Shown here: positions 12,001-25,261 of the stretch, piece after piece | Numbering within the stretch: position 1 is the first letter of the stretch | How the letters are laid out: each line of letters opens with the position of its first letter | NCBI GenBank assembly: GCA_009602725.1 | Contig: WELB01000147.1 | Span: 95,404 to 132,154 of the forward strand | DNA length: 36,751 nt | From: Spirogloea muscicola | Lineage: Eukaryota > Streptophyta > Zygnematophyceae > Spirogloeales > Spirogloeaceae | Reading direction: 5' to 3' | Position numbers and translations under genes: made by a program | Notes under the pieces: model-generated | What the model was told of the DNA's origin: nothing | The model's input: only the letters and a program-made list of their open reading frames with translations | The model's database searches: none

Positions 12001-12624
12001 GCAGACTGGGTTCCAGCATGACCGCATCTAGGTCCAGGAGCCTTGCCCAACGCCACTGAGCCGGCGAGGGAGCTGGGGGAGGGGGTGTCGGGGCTGGGGT
12101 GCCGGGCTGCCGTCGTCGGTTAGCGGCCTCAGCAAGGGCTTGGGTCTGCTGCTTGGCGCGATTGGCCTTCCTGGAACAGTGGCTCTCGTGCATGCGAACG
12201 CTCCGCAGGCTAGGCCAGGGGTGCTGGCAGTACTGGCAGATTTGGGGGACAGCGGTAGCAGCAGAGCGTGTGGATGCAGCCGCTGCAGCTGCAGGGATGG
12301 CGGGAGTAGGAAGGAGAGGCGGGAGGGCTGAAGCCATCGGGGGCTGGGGCCGACGACCCCTCCTGCGCCTGTTACTGGAACCACTTGGGCTTGAAGGAGC
12401 CACGTCGGCGGTAGTGGCAGCAGAAGCGGCAACAGCAGCAACAACGGCAGCGGCAGCAGTAGTCGCCGGAATGGTGGGTCCCGGGATGGTGGACATAGGA
12501 GGGGCAGTTGGAGGAGCAGGGGCCGCCTCGCTCGTACTCGGGCCGTCTCCGCCCCGGGAAGTGGCGGCAGTGGCCACGCCACCCTCGCTGCGTGCACTCT
12601 TCCTGGCCCGGGGTGGCGACTTGT
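9001..12624 (-). mobile_element. Element A: nearly full-length non-LTR retrotransposon with R2-type endonuclease
   Basis: The element is about 3.6 kb. It has almost no 5' UTR, one long open frame (9137-12577) and a short 3' UTR that ends in a pyrimidine-rich terminus near 9001. There are no terminal repeats and no poly(A). The 5' end was placed where the flanking C-type 3' UTR breaks off (12625), and the 3' end where that UTR resumes (9000). A second copy, A' (24931-25640), has the same 3' UTR and ends at the same kind of sequence, which supports the 3' boundary. The intact frame suggests recent activity. Confidence 0.8.
9137..12577 (-). CDS. Retrotransposon polyprotein: C2H2 finger, reverse transcriptase, zinc knuckle, PD-(D/E)XK-like endonuclease
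   Basis: The 1146-residue open frame has no interruption. A C2H2-like finger lies at 114-134 (CQYC...H...C). The reverse transcriptase spans about 350-650, with SVDVKNAF (motif A, D496), GTRQGDPLGG (motif B, 550-559) and SYADDTT (motif C, YADD at 585-588). A C-X1-C-X12-H-X3-C knuckle lies at 919-938. An endonuclease-like core follows, with RRLDVV (D989), LLLDVV (D1004) and the K-rich ERKKERHYQDHP (1029-1040). The domain order matches R2-class, restriction-like-endonuclease elements, which nick a target and prime cDNA synthesis from it. No APE-type endonuclease or RNase H was seen. The frame opens with GTG; the first ATG is codon 28 (12496), so the true start is unclear. The usual PD of the endonuclease is LD here, while related copies in this window keep PD. 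Confidence 0.9.
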   Translation of the reverse strand: MATAATSRGGDGPSTSEAAPAPPTAPPMSTIPGPTIPATTAAAAVVAAVAASAATTADVAPSSPSGSSNRRRRGRRPQPPMASALPPLLPTPAIPAAAAAASTRSAATAVPQICQYCQHPWPSLRSVRMHESHCSRKANRAKQQTQALAEAANRRRQPGTPAPTPPPPAPSPAQWRWARLLDLDAVMLEPSLPTLRHIPHWARPHIQRASRPLLTRMARNSFDEAAWTVWHLLPRLVLGPLPSGPSRRAVMLARIQRFEGGAWEQLLEEHRAAVQVSQANRPTPATSEASAVRRAIRFGRAGDLSRAAQALDPATPAPHDAETLAALQTLHPPAPSSLPPWLEEFQPPTMVDLNPEALRTALVQSRKAAAGGPSGMLFEHLRELWLDDEAGDFSLLHKVCQAVARGLLPPKARAALTSSTLLALSKPTGGVRPIAMGEVLTRLVSKTLFQQNREAAQLHFSPHQFGAGLSAGAETVVHGLRVALDCNPDWMALSVDVKNAFNSVDRGVIAEELRTHFPSLIPFFRCSYGAPSRLLWGAGTSQVVLQSSTGTRQGDPLGGFLFALAHLRALRNTAKAHPAVLIPSYADDTTLVGPPTEVTSAYSTLERELHSLGLSIRPEKCSAWSPAGIPTSSKLPAGCQTPPLGMVVLGAPLGAAAHVEQVVESTLENHLRTLPALPSLQDAQLAVAILTRCVAQRPTYLLRTVPPTTALNAIYSIVDSRLQQALHGLVDHPDLSATPAAILQCTLPISKGGLGCRPLARLSQAAHLGCWAQVASTISSRFILRGQAVLAPAIAGVATGNLPFQLSLTAALRDLSRCLPTLAEGHADFAAWARCSDRKAQGLYSHAADVQAASDLQGLLKDDGRGLTRLLSISSPGASEWLNALPIYESLRLSDNLFRTALHHHLGLPPPCLAGIRQCECGHIADDKLARAAHMLRCAEGGERIASHDLLRDTMFGILREAGYHPAIEVSGIMPISFRRGKPYVRRLDVVATPRGGGPRLLLDVVLIDAYKAGAPTSTVSGWATSSAERKKERHYQDHPRGDHLCPCAMDIYGGYGLKWSSLIQHLARLVDARRRSRGASLGHSSIPQALVAYYRMRLSLCLLRSQALALHQRAGRALSRASGFRGGAPAPQLSFSDLFVLSRGY

Positions 12625-13130
12625 AAGAAAGAAGCAGCTACGAGGCACTCAGTAACCCCTGCTAAGCAGCCTCGGGTCAGAGAGAAGGAAAACAGCTCTC
12701 CCGAATTGTCAGCAACAGCAATGGCTGTAACAGGCCAGCCCTGGAAACGTCACCTTCTCCCAAGGCCCCGGCTTGGCATTGGGGGCCATTGTGACACGTG
12801 GTGTGCCACACTTCGCCACCACAGTTCCGCACGAGCCGGCGCTGTGCGGTCACTTTCGGACCTTGTCTGGCACGCGCGTTGCATCTGCGTGCCGGTCGGG
12901 TTCTGGCTGCAGCCTTTTGCGTTATTGCTAGAGCTAGGAGAAAGACGCTGCCAGTAGAGGGCCGATGGCTGTGAGTGGCCAGCCCAGAGAAGGGAATGAA
13001 CACATCTCGAAGGGGCAGAGAAAGAGAGAGAAGAGAAAGCGCTAGAGCAACAATGACTTAGGTGGCCACGAGGCACTCAGTAACCCTTGTTGAGCAGCCG
13101 CAGGTCAGATGAAAGCCTAGGAAACATGAG
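12625..13130 (-). repeat. C-type and related 3'-end fragments upstream of element A
   Basis: The minus strand contains SDPRLLSRGY plus a stop (12649-12651) and about 25 bases of 3' UTR up to element A. Farther right come more minus-oriented tails (about 12720-12760 and 12955-13015) and another decayed coding end near 13085-13110, also reading LLNKGY-like before a stop. No intact frame is present. Confidence 0.6.
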
Positions 13131-13204
13131 TGAGCAGCAGCAAGTCGGAGTAACCCGCAATTGGGAATTGAGAGGCACCTCGCCTAGACCCAGATGCAGC
13201 AGCC
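13131..13204 (-). pseudogene. Short 3' coding end of a further retrotransposon copy
   Basis: The minus strand reads AAASGSRRGASQFPIAGYSD followed by LLLLTHVS and a stop near 13119. This matches the family's C-terminus. To its right the tail motif changes to the plus orientation, so about 13205 is the point where copies of opposite orientation meet back to back. Confidence 0.55.
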
Positions 13205-13660
13205 AGTTGAGTCGCTGTGTGCTTTAACGCATTTCTGGCGCCTTTGACCTTTGTTCTTTCTTTTTCCTGGGCTGGCCAATGACGGCCATCGCCCAATCCC
13301 AGCCATCTACTGGAGAGTCTTTCTTCTTCTGAGCTGGCCTTTTTTGCTGACCTGCGGCTGCTCAACAGAAGATATTGAGCATTGCCGTGGTCACATGACT
13401 TGCAGTGAGCTTTCGCGCTTCTCTGGCCCCTTCGACTTTCATACATTTTCCTGGGCTGGCCAATCACAGCCATCCGCCCATTACTGGAAGTCTCTTCCGC
13501 TCTTTCTTCTTCTGCCTTCTTTCTTCATTATTCTTTCTTCAACAGGAGATATAGAACCCAGTGGCCACTTTAGTCGCTGTGTGCTTTTTCGCCTTTCTGG
13601 CCCCTTCGAACTTGTTCATTCTTCTCTCTGGGCTGGCCAATCACAACCATCGCCCTCTAC
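13205..13660 (+). repeat. Three head-to-tail tail units, period about 180 bases
   Basis: Hairpin-bearing tails start near 13264, 13452 and 13630, spaced 188 and 178 bases apart. Two of the units begin with GTCGCTGTGTGCTTT and all run through a TTTCTGGCCCCTTCGA-like block to GGGCTGGCCAATCACAGCC or a close variant. The sequence between hairpins includes remnants of the terminal codons (GACCTGCGGCTGCTCAACAG resembles SDLRLLNR). The units therefore look like successive 5'-truncated element ends rather than a neutral minisatellite. Confidence 0.65.
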
Positions 13661-13663
13661 TCC

Positions 13664-13926
13664 CACGCCTTGCATCTGCGTGCTGGCCGTGCTCTCGCTG
13701 CGGCCTCCGGCTTTCGTCAGGGGGATAGTTTACCGGCAGCTAGTCTGTCGGATGTGAGGCTCCTCACTCGTAACTACTAAGTGGTCCATCCTCCCCCGTT
13801 CTGCCATAGCCTCTTCAGGCCCCGCAGTCGCTGCTTAGCTCGTAGTTTGGCCCCTTCGAACCTTGTCAATTCTTTTCGGGCTGGCTTCTCACAGCCCTTG
13901 CCCCCATTGGGAGAGCCACTTCTTCT
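13664..13926 (+). repeat. E-type unit: short 5'-truncated retrotransposon end of about 265 bases
   Basis: The copy encodes LHLRAGRALAAASGFRQGD, then SLPAASLSDVRLLTRNY and TAA at 13778-13780. A 3' UTR follows, ending with GGCCCCTTCGAACC (13849-13862), the hairpin GGGCTGGCTTCTCACAGCCC (13878-13897) and the terminal GAGCCACTTCTTCT. Near-identical units lie at 24534-24800 (minus), 27693-27933 (plus) and 29625-29915 (plus). The same short length recurring suggests a favoured truncation or a SINE-like non-autonomous form. Confidence 0.75.
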
Positions 13927-15240
13927 ACTGGAAGAGTCTGTCTTACTTTTCTGGGCTGGCCAGTCACAGCCCTCGCCCACTTTGGAAGAGCTTACTTGCT
14001 TTTCACTGTCCTCGCCCCCTGAGGATGAGCTTACTCTCTCTTTCCCAGCCGTCCCCCCCTTTGGAGCTTATATCATTTTGGCTTCCTTTCCCTGCGGGAA
14101 GGGGCACATCACAATCCTACTCTCTCCATGACTCCGGCAAACGGACGCTCAAACAACCTATGGTCAGCCCCTTCGAAGAGTTGCTTCTTGAAAGGAGCTT
14201 CTTCCTCTTCGAACAGCCCTTGCTATGACTAAGGCTTCTTGAGTTTCCAGACGCTGAAGTCACGAGAGTACATTGACCTCATGGCGCCTTCCTGCCACTT
14301 TTAACCTTGTTCATTCCCTTATGTAGAGGGCTTACTAAGCTCCCATTGAGTGTAGTCATCGCTGCATAGCTGTCATCTTAACACCTTTCGGGCATTTGGA
14401 CCTTGTCCATTCTTCTGGCTGGTTCTGCACAGCCCTCGCCCCCTTTTCAAGAGCTTACATCCTCACAGCTATTTCCTTACATTGGCAGAGCTTTTTCTCT
14501 GTTGGACCTTGTCCAATTTCTCTTTGGCTGGCCTATCACACGCCTTGGCCCACGCCTGCATGTGCAGGTTGGCTGTGCTCCAGCTGCCGCCTCTGGTTAT
14601 CGTCTAAGGGGACTGCTTCCGGCAGCTAGTCTTTCTGACTTGCGACTGCTTACTAGGAGTTACTAGGTGACCAATCTTCGTGGTACTTACTTGCTTAGTA
14701 TTGTGATTCAGCGGTTCAGGCCCCTTCAGACCTTGTCCACAATTCGGGCTGGCTTTTCACAGCCCTCGCCCCCTTACTTATCGAAACGATGAGTTAGAAG
14801 CAGCTATTCCAAGGGGGCTGTGAAAAGCCAGGCAATACTTTGAGAAGCGCAACAGAAGGATATTCTTGCAGAATGGTGTGAAGGCTGTGAAATCTCCCCT
14901 TTGACCCTCGAAGCCCAAGAGACCCTATAGCTTACAGTTATCAATCTTTTGCATCGTCTGCGCGTTCCGGCCCCTTCAGACCTTGTTTATTTCTTTGGGC
15001 TGGCTACTCACGCTTTTGTCATGCAGCTTCTGTGCCAGGGAGCTGCATTGGCTTTTCACGCGGAAGGGGGGCGCCGTTTTCTCAATACCACGCATGTGTG
15101 TCTTGACCTTCCGCTTCAAAGTAGCCACAGGCTTCGATTGGAGAGCTGCTCTTCATTTGAGAGCTGCTCGCATCTTCAAAACGGCCTCCTCTTCTTTGTT
15201 GCGCCTTCATTTGTCAAAGCTAGCCATATAACCACTCAAT
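13927..15240 (+). repeat. Decayed plus-orientation tail array
   Basis: Further hairpin-like tails lie near 13951, 14407, 14525, 14748 and 14998, each preceded by a remnant of GGCCCCTTCAGACCTTGTCC or a similar block. Another 3' coding end (LPAASLSDLRLLTRSY, stop near 14664) sits between the third and fourth. A minus-oriented tail is present at about 14815-14835. Similarity falls off toward the right, which suggests older insertions there. Confidence 0.6.
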
Positions 15241-15249
15241 CAAGCATCT

Positions 15250-15302
15250 AAGGTGATTGATGATGCTATGATATGATATGATGATGTAATATGATGATGT
15301 AG
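15250..15302. repeat. ATGAT/ATATG microsatellite
   Basis: A short AT-rich run of repeated GATGATGT and GATATGATAT-like units lies inside the otherwise decayed repeat region. No other function is visible. Confidence 0.6.
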
Positions 15303-16925
15303 TGGGGACGCGATTGCCGATGTCTCAGAGCCCTGAACTATCACCTGTTTGTTTCCTATTGCCATTGGACCTCTTGCATTGGACCACTTGTTCATTCTTT
15401 TTCTGGGCAGGCCTCAGCCACTGCCCTCTACTGGAAGCGTCTTTTCATCTTGCACCACGGTGTAGAAGCCCATTATCAGATAGTAGGGGTGGTCTTTCAA
15501 ATACTGAGGAGCCCTGTGGGATTTCCCTGAGCAGCAACGTACTGCGCGGCCCACTGAGCTCGGTTGATTTGGGAAGCTGACTTGCACTGCTTATTGAGCA
15601 AGAAGGTAGACGCCAAGGCTTAGGGACTACCATGAGGACTTCTCGCTGATTGTTTGCACATTAGTCTCTGGTCCACATCCTTTCATTGGGCTGGCCCCTT
15701 CACAGCCACCGCCTTCATTTCTGCAATGTCTTCTTCCAATTACGGATGACGCTCTAGAAACATTTACCGGTGCTGCTCGCTGACAATGTTCTTGTCCAGG
15801 GTTTACCTACGGACGGTCCGCCCGGTCAAGGACCGTCAGTGGTCAGTCGATGGCCACTGAAGGTGTACTATTGAACCAGCTAGCGCGAGCGCTACAACAT
15901 CCACGTCCACTTCGACGAACACTACCGGCACCGTTGAGGGTAGCCTCCATAGCTGTTACCTCCCATCGTGATTCCAGCGTAGAACCTCGCTATCTTGCCC
16001 CACAACTGCAAATTGCCTGTTCTCAGCATGAGGAAGAAAGCAAAACCCAAAAGTCAGCCTGGCGAGTCCCAGGCATCTGTCAAGCCGTTCCCTGTGTAAA
16101 GAGGTTCCTGCGACATCGACAGTCATCGTTGCATCTAGATTCCGCTTGGGTATTGGAGCAGCTCGTGCACGTGCACCTCTGCTTGGCTCGCTATTTGCAG
16201 CCCCTGTCTCATTTTCGGCTGCTACTCACCGACTTGCGCCTGTTGCATAGCATCGATTGAGGGATGAACGCTTGTTGCCGCCTGCGTAGCTACGTGATTT
16301 GCAACTTCCGGCCCCTTTGGACCTTGTCCTATCCTCTTGAGGTGGCCACTTACAGTCTTATAAGCTTCTTTCTCTTGGATATCGTGCTTCCCCGCCCCTC
16401 AGTTGCAGCCAAACATTGTACTGCGTATTTTGTGCTTCCTTCTATGGATTGGGGCTCCCCACAAGACCTCGCCCATCCTTCTGGCCTGGTCATTACAGCT
16501 ACAGCCTCCTCTTTGTGGAGAAGCGCCTCTTTCCCGAAGCCTAAATCCTTGACAAAGGGCAGGGCGGTGGTTGTGAAGGAGAGGAAGAGAAGCAAGCTAG
16601 AGCAACAAAGAGAGAAACAGCTGCAAAGAGAGAAGTGCGCTGCAAAGGGGTCAGCCCAGAAACTTGAGCTAGGACTTCTAGTTGGAAGTGCTACCGTTGG
16701 GAAAGAGAGCCTTGCTTCCTTTCAAGAAGGATGCGGTTGCTGTCAGGGGCCAGCTAAGACCGTTGGCAATGAGGAGAGCACGTTCTCATTCGGCCCATGT
16801 GGACCTTATCATACTTAGGTGGACTGCCCACTCACAGCTACTATCCCCTTGCCTTCGTACTTGTCCATCGTGGCCTTTGATTGATTCAAACACACGGCAG
16901 TTTTCCATTCGGAGGGTTGCTACCG
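15303..16925. other. Old, degraded repeat-derived DNA with no recognisable gene
   Basis: Weak tail-like blocks remain near 15407, 15690, 16330 and 16490. A DLRLLHSID ending before a stop at 16258 resembles the terminal residues of the element protein. A 7-base inverted repeat (ACGGTCC at 15813-15819, GGACCGT at 15830-15836) is present. Open frames at 15850-16260 and 16264-16818 have no family resemblance beyond these remnants and are not called as genes. Confidence 0.45.
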
Positions 16926-17460
16926 TCTGAGCAAGCGCCGAGGCCCTGCTCCGAGGCAGGCCAGTGGGGGGCCCTAGCGGGGCGCCGCCATGGCCGCGGG
17001 GCGGCGCCCTGCAGCCGTGGCCGCCCTCCAGGCCGTAGAGTCTGTCAACCCGAAACCCGTGTATCCACCGCCCTGAGGCCCTCGAGATCCGGTGCCGGAG
17101 CTGACCGGCGTTGACCCGCCCGGCGCCCGGGCGTGCCGGCGCCGGGGGCCGTACTCATGACGTCACTGAGTACTGTGCGTCCTCCCCCGTGCTGCGCGTG
17201 CGGTCGCCGCCGGTCCCGGCGGCGCCCGACCGGGGCGGTCGCGCGGAACCGCTGCCGGTCAATATCGCGGTTTCCTGGGACCGATCCAGGTCCTGCCGGA
17301 CCGGGGCCGGGCCGCCCTCGGGGACGCCGCCGATCCACGCTTCCCGTCGCACCGCCTCCCGACCCGCCTTCCCTTATTCCCGCCGCAATTCGCGCCGCGG
17401 CCGGCGGCGGCGCCGGCGGCGCCGGCTGGCACGGAGTGCCAAGGTCGACGCGCGCCGATG
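16926..17460 (+). promoter_or_regulatory. GC-rich island upstream of the receptor kinase, putative promoter
   Basis: Composition shifts abruptly to very GC- and CpG-rich at about 16926 and back to AT-rich at about 17460, just before the receptor kinase gene. A TATA-like ATAAAATAAAA lies at 17462-17472, about 150 bases before the first ATG used here. The segment holds the palindrome at 17151-17173. It has no tail motif and no recognisable coding sequence. A promoter is an inference from position and composition. Confidence 0.4.
17151..17173. promoter_or_regulatory. Near-perfect 23-bp palindrome centred on TGACGTCA
   Basis: The 8-base palindrome TGACGTCA (17158-17165) is flanked by GTACTCA on the left and, after one extra C, by its reverse complement TGAGTAC on the right. 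TGACGTCA is the classic bZIP (CRE/C-box) site. It lies about 460 bases before the receptor kinase start codon, so a bZIP-bound element is plausible but unproven. Confidence 0.45.
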
Positions 17461-17621
17461 CATAAAATAAAAAGTAATTGTTCTCAAGACAGCACAACTT
17501 AGTCCATTGGGAAAACTATTATCTTTTTTGTGTAGACGTGGCAACATTACAGAAACAGAAGTTGCACGAAGCAACCTCACTTTTACATACTCTGTAGCTA
17601 ACACCAGCAAACTAGCAGGAT

Positions 17622-22474
<4,853 letters not shown>

Positions 22475-23880
22475 CCATAGCAGTCCTTAAGCCTGACTGA
22501 AACAGTTCTCGTACCTTAGCACCAACTGGCTTCATTCAATCCTGAGCTTAATTATCCCAAGATTCAGAGAGTTTTCAGGAACTGATAGGCAAGCAGGTGC
22601 CTAAATTCATTATCCTGGACATTATAGCTCATAGCTCAGTGCTCATTCCTGGACATTATAGCTCAATACTCGATTCTTGGATGACGTCGCTGGCAGCCAT
22701 TTCCGTTGCCTTACTGCGACACACTGTAGTTGGCCCTGACAGGCATTTAGCCAATTGTTCGTGAATGACTCTTCATGGAGGGTCAAGCAGAAAGTCTCTT
22801 ACTTAGTATCACGCATCGCCATTTACCTGGAGAGCGTGCATAGGGATGGCGACTTGTAGACAGATGCAGTCAGCATCACCTTCTAAGGAGCAGGCAGTAT
22901 GCATGCATGCTCATGGCTACAAAATTGTAGCCAGTATTGGCCTTTTTCCTGGGCCTGCAAGATGCGTCTTGTAGCGCAACTAGACATCGCTTGACAGTAC
23001 TGCATGGCTGCTGCCATAACCGTGGGCCAGGCTGAGCAGTCATCTGGCTTTGCTATATCCTGGTGCTGGGCTTGTGCCTGTGGTGCATGTCGTCTAGTGC
23101 TACCTCGCAGCTGAGTGCTGGACATGATTGCTTCCGGAGCAAGACAAAGGGCGTCTTATGGATGGTAGCCCAGTTGTTCGCCTTCCTTGGTCTTCCAAAG
23201 GTCTCGCATAACGTGTTCTATGGGTTGGCTGACTTGTCATGCAGTAAGTTGCTGTGCACTTCACAATGCTTCCAATGTCTACAGCTAGACTGGCCTCGAG
23301 GAGTCTCCCCAAATGCTGCTGCTTCTAGTTTGAGAAATCACAGAAGGACCTTCCTCCATCCTCTGCTGCCCCTTCCGTGACTAGAGTGGCTAAGGAATGC
23401 TCACCATATCGAGTGCACAACTATCAAATTGCTGGTGAGAAAGAGTTCGGAGATGGCTTGTCACACTGAGAGGACCTACTTATCTTTCGAGAGCTCAAAG
23501 TATTGCAGCAAGATCGCTTCCATGCCAGGAAGCACACTTCATAGCTATTTGCTCTAAAGCTAAAACAGCAAGCAATTCACCAAGTGACAGCATTATGTTT
23601 GCACCGTATGACACCGGGCCATTCGAGCAGTAGTGATCTTTGGTGGCTCATTGACCAGAGAAAAGGAAAAATCACAAGACGGCTTGCTTTTTGAGCTCTT
23701 CCTTTGACCAGGCTATGACATCTGTTGTCGCTGCTAGGTGCCAAATTGGCTCAGCCATTCAGGCTCGGCTCAGCCACTACTTCGCCAAGTGCTACCCCGG
23801 TCAATGGCCTCTCTACCTGTTGACAAAGCTTGAAGCTTGACCAAGTACTGCAACGGTTCATGAGGAGGAGGTTCTGTTGC
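22475..23880. other. Intergenic stretch, no gene recognised
   Basis: This is the 3' flank of the receptor kinase. A 19-base sequence, CCTGGACATTATAGCTCA or nearly so, occurs twice (about 22614 and 22651). Short open frames are present but lack motifs and splice logic. The retrotransposon tail motif reappears at about 23886. Confidence 0.5.
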
Positions 23881-24120
23881 ATATTTATGGGCTGGCATCG
23901 CCCCAATCGGGAGAGCTATGTTTCTTCTTCCTTGAGCCTCGCTTTGTGTCGCCACATTCTTTGCACTAAATTGTTGCCCGACCAGTGTACTTGGCTCAGC
24001 TTGGGCAACCTTATTGCTTCATGTGCACCTCGCGCCTTCCTAAAGAAGAAGGAAGCGGCTGCTGGTATTAAAAGAGCGGCTGTGAAAGCCAGCCAGATGC
24101 ATACAGGTGTTCATGACGGA
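23880..24120. repeat. Degraded tail copies in both orientations
   Basis: A plus-orientation tail reads GGGCTGGCATCGCCCCAATC with GGGAGAGC and a CTTCTTCC terminus (23889-23935). A minus-orientation tail lies near 24045-24100 (GAAGAAGGAAG, then GGCTGTGAAAGCCAGCC). They mark the left edge of the second retrotransposon cluster. Confidence 0.55.
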
Positions 24121-24147
24121 GCCACAGGCTAGACAGCCAGGGCGCTC

Positions 24148-24930
24148 TTAGTAACCCCGTGTCAGCAGTAGGAAGTCAGATGAGCTGAGGGGAGGAAGAG
24201 CAACCCCGCTGCGCAAGCCAGAGGCTGCTGCAAGGGCACGACCAGCGCGGCGATGCAAAGCAAGCGCTTGGGAACGCTGTAGCGACATAGACAAACGCAT
24301 ACGGTAGCAGGACACAAGACCCAAAGGCACCGAGCCACCGGGAAGGGCTGCACCCTGTTCCCGGCGCCGCTGGTCAGCTTGAGATGCCAGCAGCGAAAGT
24401 AACGAGGACCACCGACCCCCGTAACACCCATGGATGTCCAAGGCCAGGGGGTAAAAGGTATCACCCGCCGGGTGGTCCTTGTACTTGTGCAACTTCTTCT
24501 GTTCGGCCACCTTCACGGCATAGCCGGTCTCAGAGAAGAAGTGGCTCTCCCAATGGGGGCAAGGGCTGTGAGAAGCCAGCCCGAAAAGAATTGACAAGGT
24601 TCGAAGGGGCCAAAGTACGAGCTAAGCAGCGACTGCGGGGCCTGAAGAGGCTATGGCAGAACGGGGGAGGATGGACCGCTTAGTAGTTACGAGTGAGGAG
24701 CCTCACATCCGACAGACTAGCTGCCGGTAAACTATCCCCCTGACGAAAGCCGGAGGCCGCAGCGAGAGCACGGCCAGCACGCAGATGCAAGGCGTGGGCC
24801 GTCTCAGAAGTTACGAGGCCCTTTTCGTCCGGAAGCTGTCGGTTAGGACGACGTCCATGAGAAGCCGTTTGCCACCGCCCAGGGGGACGCCGACCAGATC
24901 GACACGCCGCGTCCGAGGGACCCCGTTGCG
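24148..24930 (-). pseudogene. D-type retrotransposon fragment (endonuclease domain), split by an E-type unit
   Basis: Two minus-strand pieces belong together. 24930-24808 encodes RRVDLVGVPLGGGKRLLMDV and VLTDSFRTKRAS, the PD/D half of the endonuclease. 24533-24148 encodes ETGYAVKVAEQKKLHKYKD, then LALDIHGCYGGRWSSLL, and ends FLLLTRGY with a stop. The E-type unit at 24534-24800 lies between them, and GTCTCAG occurs on both sides of it (24527-24533 and 24801-24807). A frame disruption at the site makes the copy non-functional. Its 5' boundary abuts the pyrimidine-rich 3' end of A'. Confidence 0.75.
24534..24800 (-). mobile_element. E-type unit inserted into the D fragment, with target-site duplication
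   Basis: The minus strand carries the E unit: the last codons (AAASGFRQGD, SLPAASLSDVRLLTRNY, stop), the 3' UTR, the GGGCTGGCTTCTCACAGCCC hairpin and a terminus of CCACTTCTTCT. The direct repeat GTCTCAG, extendable to GTCTCAGAAG with a two-base difference, flanks it. Such duplications are expected of target-primed insertion. It is nearly identical to the copies at 13664 and 27693, so it is probably recent. Confidence 0.75.
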
Positions 24931-25100
24931 AAAAAGAGAGAAAGGCGAGCGGGGCGCATGAAATGAAAAGGGAGGCCAATTCAAGCCAATACACAGTTCA
25001 AGCAGAGGCGAGTGCAAAGTAAACAAGGCTACATAATATAGAGACCTAAACTAAGGTGCCTAAGGTGACATTAGTACCCACGGGAGAGCACAAACAAATC

Positions 25101-25261
25101 CTTCTTGTCTAGAAGTGGATTTGAACCACTGACACAAGGATTTTCAATCCTTTGCTCTAACCAACTGAGCTATCTAAACATAAATCTCATATGACTATTC
25201 AAAAATTGCTTGCTACAAATGTACATTTAGGTTATCGAACACCTTATTCTGACTTTCATTA
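25101..25261. other. Nuclear copy of mitochondrial DNA (NUMT), trnF to the start of rps2
   Basis: The 161-base block is AT-rich, unlike everything around it. It holds a complete, foldable tRNA-Phe gene of plant-mitochondrial type on the minus strand and, diverging from it, an rps2-like start on the plus strand. Its edges coincide exactly with the breakpoints in A'. Small filler DNA captured during double-strand break repair is the simplest explanation. Confidence 0.7.
25106..25179 (-). tRNA. trnF(GAA): tRNA-Phe (anticodon GAA), mitochondrial type
   Basis: The 74-base minus-strand sequence folds into a full cloverleaf: acceptor GTTTAGA/TCTAGAC (one G-U pair), D stem GCTC/GAGC, anticodon stem AAGGA/TCCTT around TTGAAAA (GAA), variable loop GTGTC, T stem AGTGG/CCACT with TTCAAAT, and discriminator A. 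CCA is not encoded. It resembles plant mitochondrial trnF as I recall it. In the nucleus it is probably a silent passenger of the NUMT. Confidence 0.85.

Noticed and set aside
9137-12577. Telomerase or group II intron reverse transcriptase
   Set aside because: The N-terminal finger, the C-terminal knuckle and endonuclease, and multiple truncated copies fit a non-LTR retrotransposon.
13205-15020. CRISPR-like array of hairpin repeats
   Set aside because: Spacing is irregular, the repeats are degraded retrotransposon tails with stop-codon remnants, and the genome is eukaryotic.
15850-16260. 136-codon open frame
   Set aside because: Only its last residues resemble the retrotransposon terminus; the rest is not recognisable.
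16264-16818. 184-codon open frame
   Set aside because: Its sequence overlaps degraded tail motifs, has no domain and no codon bias, and lies in old repeat DNA.
25106-25179. A functional nuclear tRNA-Phe gene
   Set aside because: The sequence is of mitochondrial type, AT-rich, and sits in a NUMT next to a broken rps2 start, so a passenger copy is more likely.
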